From: Candidatus Iainarchaeum sp. | GTDB taxonomy: Archaea > Iainarchaeota > Iainarchaeia > Iainarchaeales > JAAZKV01 | Length of the DNA: 41,518 nucleotides | Direction: 5' to 3' | Assembly: GCA_012799645.1 (NCBI GenBank) | Contig: JAAZKV010000018.1 | Span: 1-41,518, forward strand | Shown: positions 17,556 through 25,599 of the stretch, one piece after another | How the letters are laid out: the number at the start of each line of letters is the position of its first letter | Numbering within the stretch: the stretch's first letter is position 1 | Made by a program: the position numbers and the translations under genes | The notes under the pieces: model-generated | Told to the model about the DNA's origin: nothing | What the model saw: only the letters and a program-made list of their open reading frames with translations | Databases searched by the model: none

Positions 17556-18167
17556 TTATTTTCTTTTTGCCTTATTTTTTGTCAAATTTTTTGTGAGAAC
17601 TGTTAGTTTTGGTATTGATCTTTTTTTTATCTTTTTTTGATACCACCTAGCAAGAGCCATTTTTGTGGTGAGGGTTCGGTTTCTTTTATATCCCCCTTTA
17701 GAATTTATTCCACCACCCAAACTACTTTGTCTCCAATTAGGATTTGTTCGTTCAATTAACACATTAAGTTTTTTTGCACCCATTTCTTTTGCTTTGCTTT
17801 CAGCAGCGTTAATTACGCCCAAAAGAATTTTTCCTGAACCGAGAGAATATTTATTACTTAGTGTTTTGTGTTGGTATTTTTTTGCAACGGACAATCCTGC
17901 AAAATCAAGCGAGGTTTTTGAAAAGAAAGGAACTCTCCAAAATAATTTTGTTGTCGCTGGATTTTTGAACAAAGCAAAAGTTCCAACTTTTTCTCCCCCT
18001 TTTCCCACAACAAAAAAGAACTTATACCCGTTTTTTAGTTGGCGCTCAAATGTCCCAAAATTCTTTCGTGCTTTCGTATTCGCATCAAGATTGCTTGTAT
18101 AAAATTTATAGTACTCCCGCAAAGTACTTTCATTCACTTGAACTACACCAAACCTTTCCCCTTTCAT
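17556..18167 (-). CDS. GNAT-family acetyltransferase-like protein
   Basis: A 203-residue protein with a GNAT-like layout. A beta pair (FFVVGKGGEKVGTFALF, residues 51-67) is followed by the beta-4 strand SLDFAGLSV (87-94). An acetyl-CoA-loop-like segment KKYQHK...GSGK (97-113) comes next, then a helix, and then the beta-5 strand KLNVLIERTNPN. The loop is about eight residues longer than the standard Q/RxxGxG/A. The tail is strongly basic. TATA at 18188-18197 places a leaderless start at the ATG at 18167, excluding the hydrophobic upstream extension of the open frame. Substrate unknown. Confidence 0.7.
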   Translation of the reverse strand: MKGERFGVVQVNESTLREYYKFYTSNLDANTKARKNFGTFERQLKNGYKFFFVVGKGGEKVGTFALFKNPATTKLFWRVPFFSKTSLDFAGLSVAKKYQHKTLSNKYSLGSGKILLGVINAAESKAKEMGAKKLNVLIERTNPNWRQSSLGGGINSKGGYKRNRTLTTKMALARWYQKKIKKRSIPKLTVLTKNLTKNKAKRK

Positions 18168-18187
18168 AATTATTTTGTAATTGAGGG

Positions 18188-18197
18188 ATAATAAAAA
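18188..18197 (-). promoter_or_regulatory. TATA box, leaderless start of the GNAT gene
   Basis: On the minus strand this reads TTTTTATTAT, centred 25-26 nt before the ATG at 18167. Confidence 0.55.
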
Positions 18198-18312
18198 ACT
18201 TTGGTGAAAAATAAGACCAAACAAAATGTCCAAGAAAAAGAGAGAATTATTGGGTGGAAAAATTTTTTTGAAAAAATATTTTTTGAGATAATATTCCAAA
18301 AACACAATTTTG

Positions 18313-18320
18313 TTTAAATA
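18313..18320 (+). promoter_or_regulatory. TATA box, leaderless start of the GIY-YIG gene
   Basis: TTTAAATA is centred 25-26 nt before the ATG at 18342. No ribosome site is present. Confidence 0.6.
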
Positions 18321-18341
18321 ATGAATTAAATTATTTTATTT

Positions 18342-18626
18342 ATGAAACAACAAAACACTCCAAAAACATATTTTGTTTATCTCCTTGAATGTAGGGATGG
18401 TTCTTTTTATTGTGGCCAAACCAATGATTTGGAAAAAAGAGTTGAACTTCACAATAAAGGGATTGCGAGTAAATACACTTCAAGAAAAAGACCTGTTAAA
18501 TTAATTTATAGTGAAAAATATTTCACTCGTTCAGAAGCAATGAAGAGAGAGTATCAAATAAAACAACTAACTAAAAAAGAAAAAATTGAACTTGTTTTTT
18601 CAAAAAAAATGTCCAACAATAAATGA
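18342..18626 (+). CDS. GIY-YIG domain protein (UPF0213/YhbQ-like)
   Basis: A 94-residue single-domain GIY-YIG protein. The core pair YFVYLL (residues 10-15) and FYCGQTNDLEKRV (22-34) replaces the literal GIY/YIG motifs, as is usual in the YhbQ branch. Arg33 sits at the catalytic Arg position. The SRKRPVKLIYSE segment and Glu60 in RSEAMKREYQIK follow. These small nucleases or nuclease-like proteins are linked to DNA repair in bacteria; the role in archaea is unclear. The stop codon overlaps an in-frame ATG of the downstream membrane gene. Confidence 0.9.
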   Translation: MKQQNTPKTYFVYLLECRDGSFYCGQTNDLEKRVELHNKGIASKYTSRKRPVKLIYSEKYFTRSEAMKREYQIKQLTKKEKIELVFSKKMSNNK

Positions 18627-18645
18627 TTAAAGGGCAATTGATAGA

Positions 18646-18653
18646 TTTAAATA
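18646..18653 (+). promoter_or_regulatory. TATA box, leaderless start at 18677
   Basis: TTTAAATA is centred 27 nt before the ATG at 18677. This argues for that start rather than the ATG at 18623, which overlaps the GIY-YIG stop codon. Confidence 0.5.
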
Positions 18654-18676
18654 CCCCAAAGGATTTACTTTATGGT

Positions 18677-18925
18677 ATGAAAAAGAAATTAAACAAATCT
18701 AGTTCAAATAAACCTAATTTAAAAAGCGAAACCCAAACTTCTTGGAGCAAAATAATTATCGCAGTAATAGTTGGAATAGTTTTTGGTTATTTAATTTTAG
18801 GCCAAGGGTGGAGAGTTTTATCTTACGAATCAATTCTACCATTAGTTAATTTATCACTTTTAGCTTGTGTTTTGGCTCTTCTTTTAAATATTAGAAAAAT
18901 AATTTTGTCAAAAGTTTGTCCATAA
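18677..18925 (+). CDS. Small two-helix membrane protein
   Basis: Not recognised. The 82-residue product has a basic, Ser/Asn-rich N-terminus of about 22 residues. Two hydrophobic helices follow at about 26-43 and 52-71, joined by a short WRVLSYES loop, with a basic C-terminus. The start rests on the TATA spacing. The alternative ATG at 18623 would give 100 residues and a 4-nt overlap with the GIY-YIG gene. Confidence 0.6.
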   Translation: MKKKLNKSSSNKPNLKSETQTSWSKIIIAVIVGIVFGYLILGQGWRVLSYESILPLVNLSLLACVLALLLNIRKIILSKVCP

Positions 18926-18928
18926 ACT

Positions 18929-19000
18929 AATTGTTCAAAAACTTAGTGGTTCAAAAACTTAATTGTTCAAAAATTTCTAATTCCAAAATTTTCAAAATTT
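18929..19000. repeat. 16-17-bp tandem repeat after a stop codon
   Basis: Three to four imperfect units based on GTTCAAAAACTTAATT begin directly after the membrane-protein stop codon. It is the same type of gap repeat as seen elsewhere in the window. Confidence 0.55.
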
Positions 19001-19050
19001 TGTTTAATTAAATCATCAAACAATAATTCAATTTAAACAAATCCAATTTT

Positions 19051-19797
19051 TTATTTTTTCACAAATCTTGTTCCGTTCCAAATATACCCTGCGTTTTTGT
19101 TTGGAACAAACCTCAACTTGTATCCTGCTCGTTCTATTTCTTGTTGTGCGGCACGAAATCCTTTTTCAAAAAGTTTTGTATTCAATGTCCCATCTTTGTT
19201 AATATATTCTCCTTTCGCCATTTTTCGCGCGTGTTCATCAAATGCAGGAGCCCTTATTTTTAGTGATTTCAGTTTTGAGGAATCAGATATACCTAATCTC
19301 CATTGATTCAGGAATGCTTTTGTCCCTTTTTTTCTCTTAAAAAAAGTATAACCCGCTACTTCCGAAACATCATTTTTGGGTCGAGCTTTTGAAGCAACAA
19401 CCCCTGTTTTAATAATTTTCCTATCCCTAAACACATTTGTTAAATCAGAAACACTTGGTAGTGGATCAGCACCACTTTTACCAATGGGCACATGCGTATG
19501 AACCACCATTGATTCCCCTTTTCTTAATTTTCTTGTATTGACTCTGCCTCTTTTTTCTGATGCTCCCCCACTTATTCTAAAAAGCCCTATTCTTGGTTTT
19601 TTTGCCCAAGCTCTCTCAACATTATGGGGAGCTCTTCGTATTACTTCAGTCGGAGTTCCTCGTTCCGCAGCTGCCCTCTCAAGCCCCTCTCTAACTTTAT
19701 CAAGAAATTTTTTTCTCCCCCTACAAGGAAATTTTTTTCTTATTCTAGATCTAGCAGATTTAAGTTTTGAAAATCCAACCACTCTTTTACGAGCCAT
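19051..19797 (-). CDS. JAB/MPN-like putative metalloprotease with basic N-terminus
   Basis: The 248-residue product begins with about 70 basic residues (KLKSARSRIRKKF, CRGRKKF). The centre carries MVVHTHVPIG followed by PLPSVSDL. His100-x-His102 and Ser115-x2-Asp118 resemble the JAMM zinc site HxHx7SxxD, but the spacer is 12 residues rather than 7. A candidate catalytic Glu is E81, which is unproven. The C-terminal half (YINKDGTLNTKLFEKGF, KNAGYIWNGTRFV) is unrecognised. If the assignment holds, it would cleave isopeptide or peptide bonds, and the target is unknown. It is a single gene, convergent with the preceding membrane-protein gene. Confidence 0.5.
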   Translation of the reverse strand: MARKRVVGFSKLKSARSRIRKKFPCRGRKKFLDKVREGLERAAAERGTPTEVIRRAPHNVERAWAKKPRIGLFRISGGASEKRGRVNTRKLRKGESMVVHTHVPIGKSGADPLPSVSDLTNVFRDRKIIKTGVVASKARPKNDVSEVAGYTFFKRKKGTKAFLNQWRLGISDSSKLKSLKIRAPAFDEHARKMAKGEYINKDGTLNTKLFEKGFRAAQQEIERAGYKLRFVPNKNAGYIWNGTRFVKK

Positions 19798-19904
19798 AAT
19801 TAATTAGTGAATTGTGGTGGTTAATAAGAATAACTATTTAGAGAATTATCAAAAAAAAGCATTTTGTGAAAATTAGTTTAAAAAATATTTTACAATTTTT
19901 TATT

Positions 19905-20546
19905 TCACAATTTTCCTTCTATTTCTTTTTCCATTTGGTGAAAGAATTTTTCCATGAATTTGTGTCTTTCTTTTGATAGTTTTTTTCCTTCTTTTGTATA
20001 CATTTTGTCTTTTATGTGTTTTAGTTTTACACTGAATTCTCTGAATGCAGTGTCTTCCGGTCCGAGTTCTTGATCAGGAGTGAAGATCACTCCTTTTTTG
20101 TTATGAAGTTTTGCCCCAGTTCCTCCCGCAAACATGTATGCTCTCCCAATTCCTACTGCTCCGATTGAGTCAAGTTTGTCCGCGTCAAAAAGACATTTTG
20201 CTTCTATTGTTTTTGGAGGATTGTTTTTTCTAAATCTGTGCGTTTCTATACACCCCACCACTTTATCAATTTTGTTTTTTGGGTAGTTGTGTTTAGTTAA
20301 TATTTCTCGTGCTATTTTTGCGCCAATTTCTGCGTGACAAATTGATTTTTTTAATTTAAGTTCTTCTTTTCTACCAACATCGTGAAGAAGCGCTGCGAGA
20401 GAAACTATTTCCAAATCAGCTCCTTCTTTTTTTGCGATATGCACCGCGTTTTTTAATACTCGTTCAGTGTGTTCCAAATCGTGACAACCATTTTCACCCT
20501 CAAAGTAAGGAACAATTTCCGATCTGATTTTTGAAAACAACTCCAT
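19905..20546 (-). CDS. HD-domain phosphohydrolase
   Basis: A 213-residue metal-dependent hydrolase. Metal ligands appear in order: His22/His26 in CHDLEHTERV, His55-Asp56 in ALLHDVGRK, His71 in CHAEIGAKIA, and an Asp in KCLFDADKLDSIGAVGIGRA, the typical HD third motif. Proteins of this size usually act on nucleotides, but the substrate cannot be read. TATA at 20570-20577 on the minus strand gives a leaderless start at 20546. Confidence 0.88.
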   Translation of the reverse strand: MELFSKIRSEIVPYFEGENGCHDLEHTERVLKNAVHIAKKEGADLEIVSLAALLHDVGRKEELKLKKSICHAEIGAKIAREILTKHNYPKNKIDKVVGCIETHRFRKNNPPKTIEAKCLFDADKLDSIGAVGIGRAYMFAGGTGAKLHNKKGVIFTPDQELGPEDTAFREFSVKLKHIKDKMYTKEGKKLSKERHKFMEKFFHQMEKEIEGKL

Positions 20547-20853
20547 AAAACAAATTAAATAAAAATTATTTTATAAATCAATCTGAAATTTATCCAAAAA
20601 TTAAATCATTAAAAAAATTAAATTATTAAAAAAATTAAATCATTAAAAAAATAAATTTATTAAAAAAGTTAAAAACAAATAGTGTCCAACAATACGAGTG
20701 TTTTATGTCGGGTTTGTGTTGTTCAAAATTTGAGTAAGTTTTTTATTATACTTACTTTGCTAATTATATAATAAACACGCATTTAATGCACATTCAATAG
20801 GCGGATTTAAAGTAGAATAAATTAATTAAAATGATTTGTAGGAGAGTGTTTTT
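20547..20853. other. Divergent intergenic region with repeats and a leader-like ORF
   Basis: The HD gene promoter lies at 20570-20577. About four 17-bp units of the ATTAAATCATTAAAAAA type occupy roughly 20599-20667. A 10-codon frame at 20705-20737 starts GTGTTTTATG and encodes a Cys-Cys pair. Its stop overlaps a 7-bp stem with arms 20733-20739 and 20750-20756. A likely box A for the next gene (GATTTAAAG) lies at about 20804-20812. Confidence 0.45.
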
Positions 20854-21825
20854 GTGAGACGACCAAGAATTGGCAGAGCCCTTCCTAAGCGTAAGAAAAA
20901 AGAGATTCGTGGAAGGGTGGTAAAGGGTGTTCAAGAACCGAAACAACTTGAATTTAATTTCGGAAATAGTGATGCTAAAAAAAAGAGGGTTGTTTGGAGT
21001 AAGAGTGTTAAGTCAAAAATTCTTGGAGAGGCATTGGCCGCAGCTTCAAGAACAGGTGTCCCTGATTTTGGGGTTAAGAAAGGAATTGGAGAGGTTCAAT
21101 CAAAAAGGTTAGCAAAGAACTTGGCCGAGCTTTTCACTTTTAATGAACTTTTTGATAGGAGAAGGAGTTTTGCTGCAACAGGGAATGTTTTTGCTAAGTG
21201 GCGAAAACTAAAAAGTGGAAGACACGAACTTGTGAAATTTGGAGTGGATAGTAGTATTTATTCTCTTCTTTCAAATGGGGTTTCCCCACAAAACACTGTT
21301 ACTATTACTCGTGAAATTCTTTCAATAAAGCCCGAGGTTTTTTACAATAGTGAGGTGAATAAAAGAAATCTTGGAAATGTTTCGCTTGATTATAGTAGGA
21401 GAGAATTTATTCCAAAATTGCAAAGAATGGGTGTTTTCCCAAAAGCGTATTACACAAACCCTGATATTAGACACAGGATTGAGAGGGGAATTGATTTAAT
21501 TATTTATTTGGGTTTTCAAAGAGAATTGTCTTCAAGAAAACAAGACGCTTACATTAGAAAGCGATTTCCGAAACTTACAGAAAAAGAATTACGCACAAGA
21601 CACTTTGAACGAGTTAAAAGTAGGGGTGATGTTCAAGAGTTAATTGCGAGCGGTGTTCCTGAAAAACTTGTTCTTGAAGCATTCCCTTATGTTAAAGGAA
21701 AAACAAGGGGCAAAAAGAAAAAACGAAGCAAAATTCTTGACACCATTAATGCTCAATTAAAGAAAAAAAAACCTAACACTCAAAAAAAACAAAAACCCAT
21801 TGATAGAACAGGGAGTTTATTTTAA
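20854..21825 (+). CDS. Basic protein of unknown function
   Basis: Not recognised. 323 residues with strongly basic ends: RRPRIGRALPKRKKKEIRGR at the start, and GKTRGKKKKRS plus KKKKPNTQKKQK at the end. The middle (residues 60-270) looks globular and mainly helical (LAAASRTGVPDFGV, NLAELFTFNELFDRR, IDLIIYLGFQREL). The GTG start at 20854 lies behind GGAGAGTGTTTTT. The pattern of basic tails around a folded core would suit nucleic-acid binding, but that is only a guess. Confidence 0.65.
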   Translation: MRRPRIGRALPKRKKKEIRGRVVKGVQEPKQLEFNFGNSDAKKKRVVWSKSVKSKILGEALAAASRTGVPDFGVKKGIGEVQSKRLAKNLAELFTFNELFDRRRSFAATGNVFAKWRKLKSGRHELVKFGVDSSIYSLLSNGVSPQNTVTITREILSIKPEVFYNSEVNKRNLGNVSLDYSRREFIPKLQRMGVFPKAYYTNPDIRHRIERGIDLIIYLGFQRELSSRKQDAYIRKRFPKLTEKELRTRHFERVKSRGDVQELIASGVPEKLVLEAFPYVKGKTRGKKKKRSKILDTINAQLKKKKPNTQKKQKPIDRTGSLF

Positions 21826-21867
21826 GAAATTTTATTTAAAAATTTGTTTTAGAAAAATAATTCAAAT

Positions 21868-22821
21868 TTATTCCTTTTGTTTTTTTCCCAGTTCTAAGAG
21901 TAGTTCGATTGATTGGTGTTCTTTGAGTCCTCCGCGTGTGAATAGAATTAGTGTTTGTAGTGAAGAGTTTGCTCTTATTTCTTTATCTCTTGCATAGTAT
22001 TTTTCTGTGGCTGTAGAAGTATAACTACTAAGTGTTCTTTTTGCTTCTTGAAGTTCTTTTGATAATTCTTGTATTCTTTTATCAGCAAGTTTTAATCCTT
22101 CTCTTGATGGAATTATGTAAGATAGTTGTGGATTTACTTTTTTTATTTTTGAAATAATATTTTGACTCATTAATTCACTAACTCCACTAAGATCTTCTTT
22201 AACTTTTTTTTTCTTCAATCTAGCCGCTCTTTCATGCGCATTTTTTCTAAGCTCGTATTTCCCAGAACCTTTTGATTCAGCTTCAAGTGCCATCATTCGT
22301 TCAATTGTTGCTTTTTCAACTAGTGCCCCTCGTAAATTATGTATTTCTTTCCCAGGTTTTGGTTTATTTGTTTTTAATTGTTTAATAACTTTGTTTAACA
22401 CGCTTAATCTTTCTTTTAAAAGCTCTGGATTTTTGTTCACAATTTGTGCTCTACATTGGTGAACAAAAGGAACACTCATCCCAATTTCTTTTGCGATCTT
22501 ATGGACACTCCACCCTTTAAGATAACGATCTTTTATTATTTCAATTTTGGCCGTTTTTGAAAGTGTGCTTTTGGCTTTTGATTTTCCACGAAGTTGGCCT
22601 GATTTAACAAGTTCTGCTTTTTTTCGTCGAACAAAATCAGGATTTGCTCCAAGCATCACTACAAGTTCTTTGTTCCTCATTCCTTGATTGACTCCTTTTT
22701 TTATTGCTTGGGTTCTTAAAAGATTTTGTAGTTTTTTAAAGTCACGTCTTGTCGAGTTTTTTGCAGTTTTAGATCCTGCGTTCCCTGCAAGAACACTTTT
22801 TATTGGAACTCTTTTACGCAT
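21868..22821 (-). CDS. HTH-containing basic protein, probable DNA-binding
   Basis: A 317-residue protein. The basic N-terminus (RKRVPIKSVLAG) leads into a helix-turn-helix at about residues 88-126 (AKIEIIKDRYLKGWSVHKI, then AKEIGMSVPFVHQCRAQI), like transposase or homeodomain-type HTHs. An earlier MRNKELVVMLGANPDFVRRK segment may be a second HTH. The C-terminal half is coiled-coil-like (RIQELSKELQEAKRTL). GGTGAAACA before the ATG supports the start. It is convergent with the preceding basic-protein gene. No integrase or transposase catalytic domain is visible. Confidence 0.65.
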   Translation of the reverse strand: MRKRVPIKSVLAGNAGSKTAKNSTRRDFKKLQNLLRTQAIKKGVNQGMRNKELVVMLGANPDFVRRKKAELVKSGQLRGKSKAKSTLSKTAKIEIIKDRYLKGWSVHKIAKEIGMSVPFVHQCRAQIVNKNPELLKERLSVLNKVIKQLKTNKPKPGKEIHNLRGALVEKATIERMMALEAESKGSGKYELRKNAHERAARLKKKKVKEDLSGVSELMSQNIISKIKKVNPQLSYIIPSREGLKLADKRIQELSKELQEAKRTLSSYTSTATEKYYARDKEIRANSSLQTLILFTRGGLKEHQSIELLLELGKKQKE

Positions 22822-22970
22822 TGTTTCACCGAATTATAATTAGATTTTGTTCTTGGGAATTAATAAATCTAACTTTTTCCTAATTTTTTCCTAATTTTTC
22901 CCAAAATTTTCCCAAAATTTTTTAGTATTCAATTTAGTTAAATTGTGATAGTGTTTTGACACAAAATTTT

Positions 22971-23020
22971 TGTTGTAAAGTGTTGCAAAGTGTTGCAAAG
23001 TATTGCAAAGCGTAGTAAAG
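22971..23020. repeat. Five 10-bp direct repeats upstream of a promoter
   Basis: Five head-to-tail decamers, TGTTGTAAAG, TGTTGCAAAG twice, TATTGCAAAG and CGTAGTAAAG, end three bases before a TATA box. A 10-bp period puts each unit on the same face of the helix. This looks like a binding array for a regulator or nucleoid protein that controls the downstream small gene. Confidence 0.75.
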
Positions 23021-23023
23021 TTA

Positions 23024-23031
23024 TTTATATA
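23024..23031 (+). promoter_or_regulatory. TATA box for the small membrane protein at 23067
   Basis: TTTATATA lies directly after the decamer array. A start site about 27 nt later gives a leader of about 13 nt containing GTGG and a T5 tract before the GTG start codon. Confidence 0.65.
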
Positions 23032-23066
23032 AATTCTTATCAGCTTATTATTGTTTAGTGGTTTTT

Positions 23067-23234
23067 GTGCTTGATGATTTTACTAAAAGCGATAAATCAA
23101 TTTTTTTGTGGTTTTTGATTGCTGTAATGATTTATTTTATTTATGCACAAGAGTTTGTAATCGCCACGGCAATTTTTATTTTATGGTTTTTTTTGAGATT
23201 TTATTGGAAAAGTTATTTCAAAAAAGATAAATAA
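23067..23234 (+). CDS. Tiny two-helix membrane protein
   Basis: A 55-residue product, MLDDFTKSDKS, followed by two hydrophobic helices (about 12-27 and 30-46) and a basic tail WKSYFKKDK. The GTG start is preceded by GTGG and five T, the same start layout as several other genes here. The well-formed TATA box and the 10-bp repeat array support a real gene. Function unknown. Confidence 0.6.
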   Translation: MLDDFTKSDKSIFLWFLIAVMIYFIYAQEFVIATAIFILWFFLRFYWKSYFKKDK

Positions 23235-23284
23235 TTAAAAAATTAAAAAAGTTAAAAAATTAAAAAAGTTAAAAAATTAAAAAA
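23235..23284. repeat. 17-bp tandem repeat between convergent genes
   Basis: Three units of the TTAAAAAATTAAAAAAG type lie between the small membrane protein and the DEAD-box gene, running into the last codons of the latter. Confidence 0.55.
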
Positions 23285-24677
23285 ATCTTCTTTTTTTGTT
23301 TTTGAATTTTTTTCTACCAAATTTTTTGCTTTTGTTTTTAAAATTCCTATCTTTGAAAAATTTTGTGCGAGATTTTTTGTCTCTTTTGAATTTTTGAGGA
23401 TTGTTTGAATACTTTTCTGTCTCGCCAAATTGTTTATTCACATAATCAATATTTTCACTATAATGGTTTTGTTCAAAAGGTTTTTTTCTTTTCCCGAATT
23501 TTTGTTTTTGATTTTTTTGCTCTTTTATTAGTATTATTTGTTCAAATTCTGGTGTGGGTTCTTGTTTGATTTTTGTTCTTTTTATTAGTGTGTTAAATTC
23601 TTTTCTTTCTTTTTCTGACACTAGTGTAATTGCTTCTCCGATTGCTCCCGCTCTTGCTGTTCTTCCTATTCTGTGAGTATAATCATCAGGATCTTTTGGA
23701 ACATTATAATTATAGACTCTTGAAACGTTTTTGATGTCAAGTCCTCGTGCGGCCACATCAGTTGCGATTAGTGCATCAAGTTTTCCTTTTTTGAACATTT
23801 CCACTGCGAGTGTTCTTTTGTTTTGAGAAATATCTCCATGTATTCCCATTACATCAAGTCCTTGTTTTCTTAGGTTTTTTGTAACTTTATCCACCTCTCT
23901 TTTTGTTCTACAAAACACTATTGCTGTTCCTTTTTTGTTTTTCAATAAATGGACTAGTAGTGAGAATTTTTTTTCTCTTAATACTGAATAAAATATTTGG
24001 TTTAATTTATTCACATCAACATACAATTTGTCTTTAACATATTCAGGGTTTTTCAAATATCTTGTAGCCATTTTTTTTGCGGCTTCAGGCATAGTTGCAC
24101 TGAACATTATTGTTTGTCTTTTTTTGGTCGTCATTTGTAAAATTCTATCCACATCTTTTTCAAACCCCATATCAAGCATTCTGTCAGCTTCATCAATCAC
24201 CACCACTCTTATGTTTGAAAGTTTCATTGTTCCTTGTTTTATGTGATCAAGTAATCTTCCAGGAGTGGCTACAATTATTTCTGATTCTTTAATTCCTTTT
24301 ATTTGCCATTCATATCCAACCCCTCCAAAAACACACACTGTCCTGATTTTTGTGTATTTAGCCATTGCGTCCAAGTGTTCTTTTATTTGTTGTGCTAATT
24401 CTCTTGTTGGTGTTAGTATTAGTGCTTGTCTTTTTAGTCCTTCAATAGTGTTGTTTAAAATTGGTAATCCGAACGCTGCTGTTTTTCCTGATCCTGTTAG
24501 TGATTGTCCTATTAGGTCTTTTCCTTCTAGAACTAACGGAATGCATTTTTCTTGAATTGGAGTGGCTTGTTCATACCCCAAATCGCGTATTGCTTTTAAC
24601 AAGTTCGGGTTTAGTTTAAATTCTTCAAAATTCATTTTCTCACTTTTACTATTTTTTGTTTTTTCTAATTTATTCAT
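23277..24677 (-). CDS. DEAD-box RNA helicase
   Basis: ATP-dependent RNA helicase of 466 residues. In order: Q motif (FEEFKLNPNLLKAI through ATPIQ), Walker A TGSGKT (61-66), PTREL, TPGR, DEAD at 162-165, SAT, and HRIGRTARAG near residue 335. The last 90 residues form a Lys/Arg/Phe/Asn-rich tail that probably binds RNA. A second ATG at 24632, preceded by AGTGAGAAA, would give a 451-residue product starting MNFEEF and is a serious alternative start. The likely TATA box at about 24708-24717 serves both. Confidence 0.93.
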   Translation of the reverse strand: MNKLEKTKNSKSEKMNFEEFKLNPNLLKAIRDLGYEQATPIQEKCIPLVLEGKDLIGQSLTGSGKTAAFGLPILNNTIEGLKRQALILTPTRELAQQIKEHLDAMAKYTKIRTVCVFGGVGYEWQIKGIKESEIIVATPGRLLDHIKQGTMKLSNIRVVVIDEADRMLDMGFEKDVDRILQMTTKKRQTIMFSATMPEAAKKMATRYLKNPEYVKDKLYVDVNKLNQIFYSVLREKKFSLLVHLLKNKKGTAIVFCRTKREVDKVTKNLRKQGLDVMGIHGDISQNKRTLAVEMFKKGKLDALIATDVAARGLDIKNVSRVYNYNVPKDPDDYTHRIGRTARAGAIGEAITLVSEKERKEFNTLIKRTKIKQEPTPEFEQIILIKEQKNQKQKFGKRKKPFEQNHYSENIDYVNKQFGETEKYSNNPQKFKRDKKSRTKFFKDRNFKNKSKKFGRKKFKNKKRRFF

Positions 24678-24885
24678 TAGTATTCGTAATTAATTAGTGG
24701 TGCGAGGGTTTAATATACTCATTAATTTTTCACGATTTTTGTTTTTTTGGCTAACAAGTTGGTTCAATTATTTGATTAAAGAATAATTAAAGAACAATTA
24801 AAGAATAGTTAAAGAATAAGTTATTAACCTCCTCACCACAATACTTTGTTATTAGAACGGGTTTGGATTTGCATATGTGATTTTT

Positions 24886-25599
24886 ATGCACAAGGTTACA
24901 ATTAAAATTGATAGGAGTAGTGGTCTTGCTAATTCTCCTAATGGTATTCCTGTTGGTAAGCATTCTGTTAGAATTTTTGCTTATTACAACAACAAACCTA
25001 GTGGGAATTGTGTAGTGAATATTTCAAAAATTCACCCTGAAGTTCCCGCTTCGGTTAGATTGAACATTGTTGATTTTCCAAGAGGAGAATTGGAGGGTTT
25101 TTTGGTTGGTAGAAGAATGCTTCAAGGAATGGCTCGAACTTTTGAAGGAATAGGAATTGAAAGAGCCACTGTTGCAACTAGTGGAAACTCAAAACAAGCA
25201 ATTGGGTTTTTGTCAAGATTTAGTTCAGTTCTTTCACCGCACGACAAAATCCACAATTTGTACAACATAAATCTAAAAGCCGGTCCATTGATTAAGAATA
25301 AAGAACTTATCAAATATTTAAGAGAAGCTAAGAAAAGAGATGCAGCACTTAAAGCTGCGGCTGAAAGACGAAACTTGGAAAAATTTGGGAAAGCAAAAAT
25401 AGTTGAAAAAAGTATTCACTCTAAAAGCAACTCCGCAAACACTCCTAAAAGTAATTCTACAAAAACTGTTACTCCTTTCCAAATTCAACAAGCAAAAGTT
25501 AATCGGGTTAGAGCTTTTATTAATAAAGCAAAAAAACGCCGAGCTATTGTTAATAGAGCGAAAAGAATCAGGGCCATTAGAAGAGCTAAAATTCCTTAA
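24886..25599 (+). CDS. GNAT-like acetyltransferase with basic C-terminus
   Basis: 237 residues. The region at residues 55-115 resembles the GNAT core: the strand VRLNIVDFP, the acetyl-CoA loop RGELEGFLVGRRMLQ, a helix, the strand RATVATSG, and NSKQAIGFLSRF, which matches the usual N-x-A-x-x-F-Y position. The last 100 residues are very basic with Ala-rich helices (KKRRAIVNRAKRIRAIRRAK). The ATG at 24886 follows GTGATTTTT, which decides against the in-frame GTG nine bases earlier. The substrate is unknown, but the basic tail suggests that it acts on nucleic acid or ribosomes. Confidence 0.6.
   Translation: MHKVTIKIDRSSGLANSPNGIPVGKHSVRIFAYYNNKPSGNCVVNISKIHPEVPASVRLNIVDFPRGELEGFLVGRRMLQGMARTFEGIGIERATVATSGNSKQAIGFLSRFSSVLSPHDKIHNLYNINLKAGPLIKNKELIKYLREAKKRDAALKAAAERRNLEKFGKAKIVEKSIHSKSNSANTPKSNSTKTVTPFQIQQAKVNRVRAFINKAKKRRAIVNRAKRIRAIRRAKIP

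Noticed and set aside
21868-22821. HTH protein as a transposase or integrase
   Set aside because: Only the DNA-binding part is transposase-like; no DDE or Tyr catalytic residues and no terminal inverted repeats were seen.
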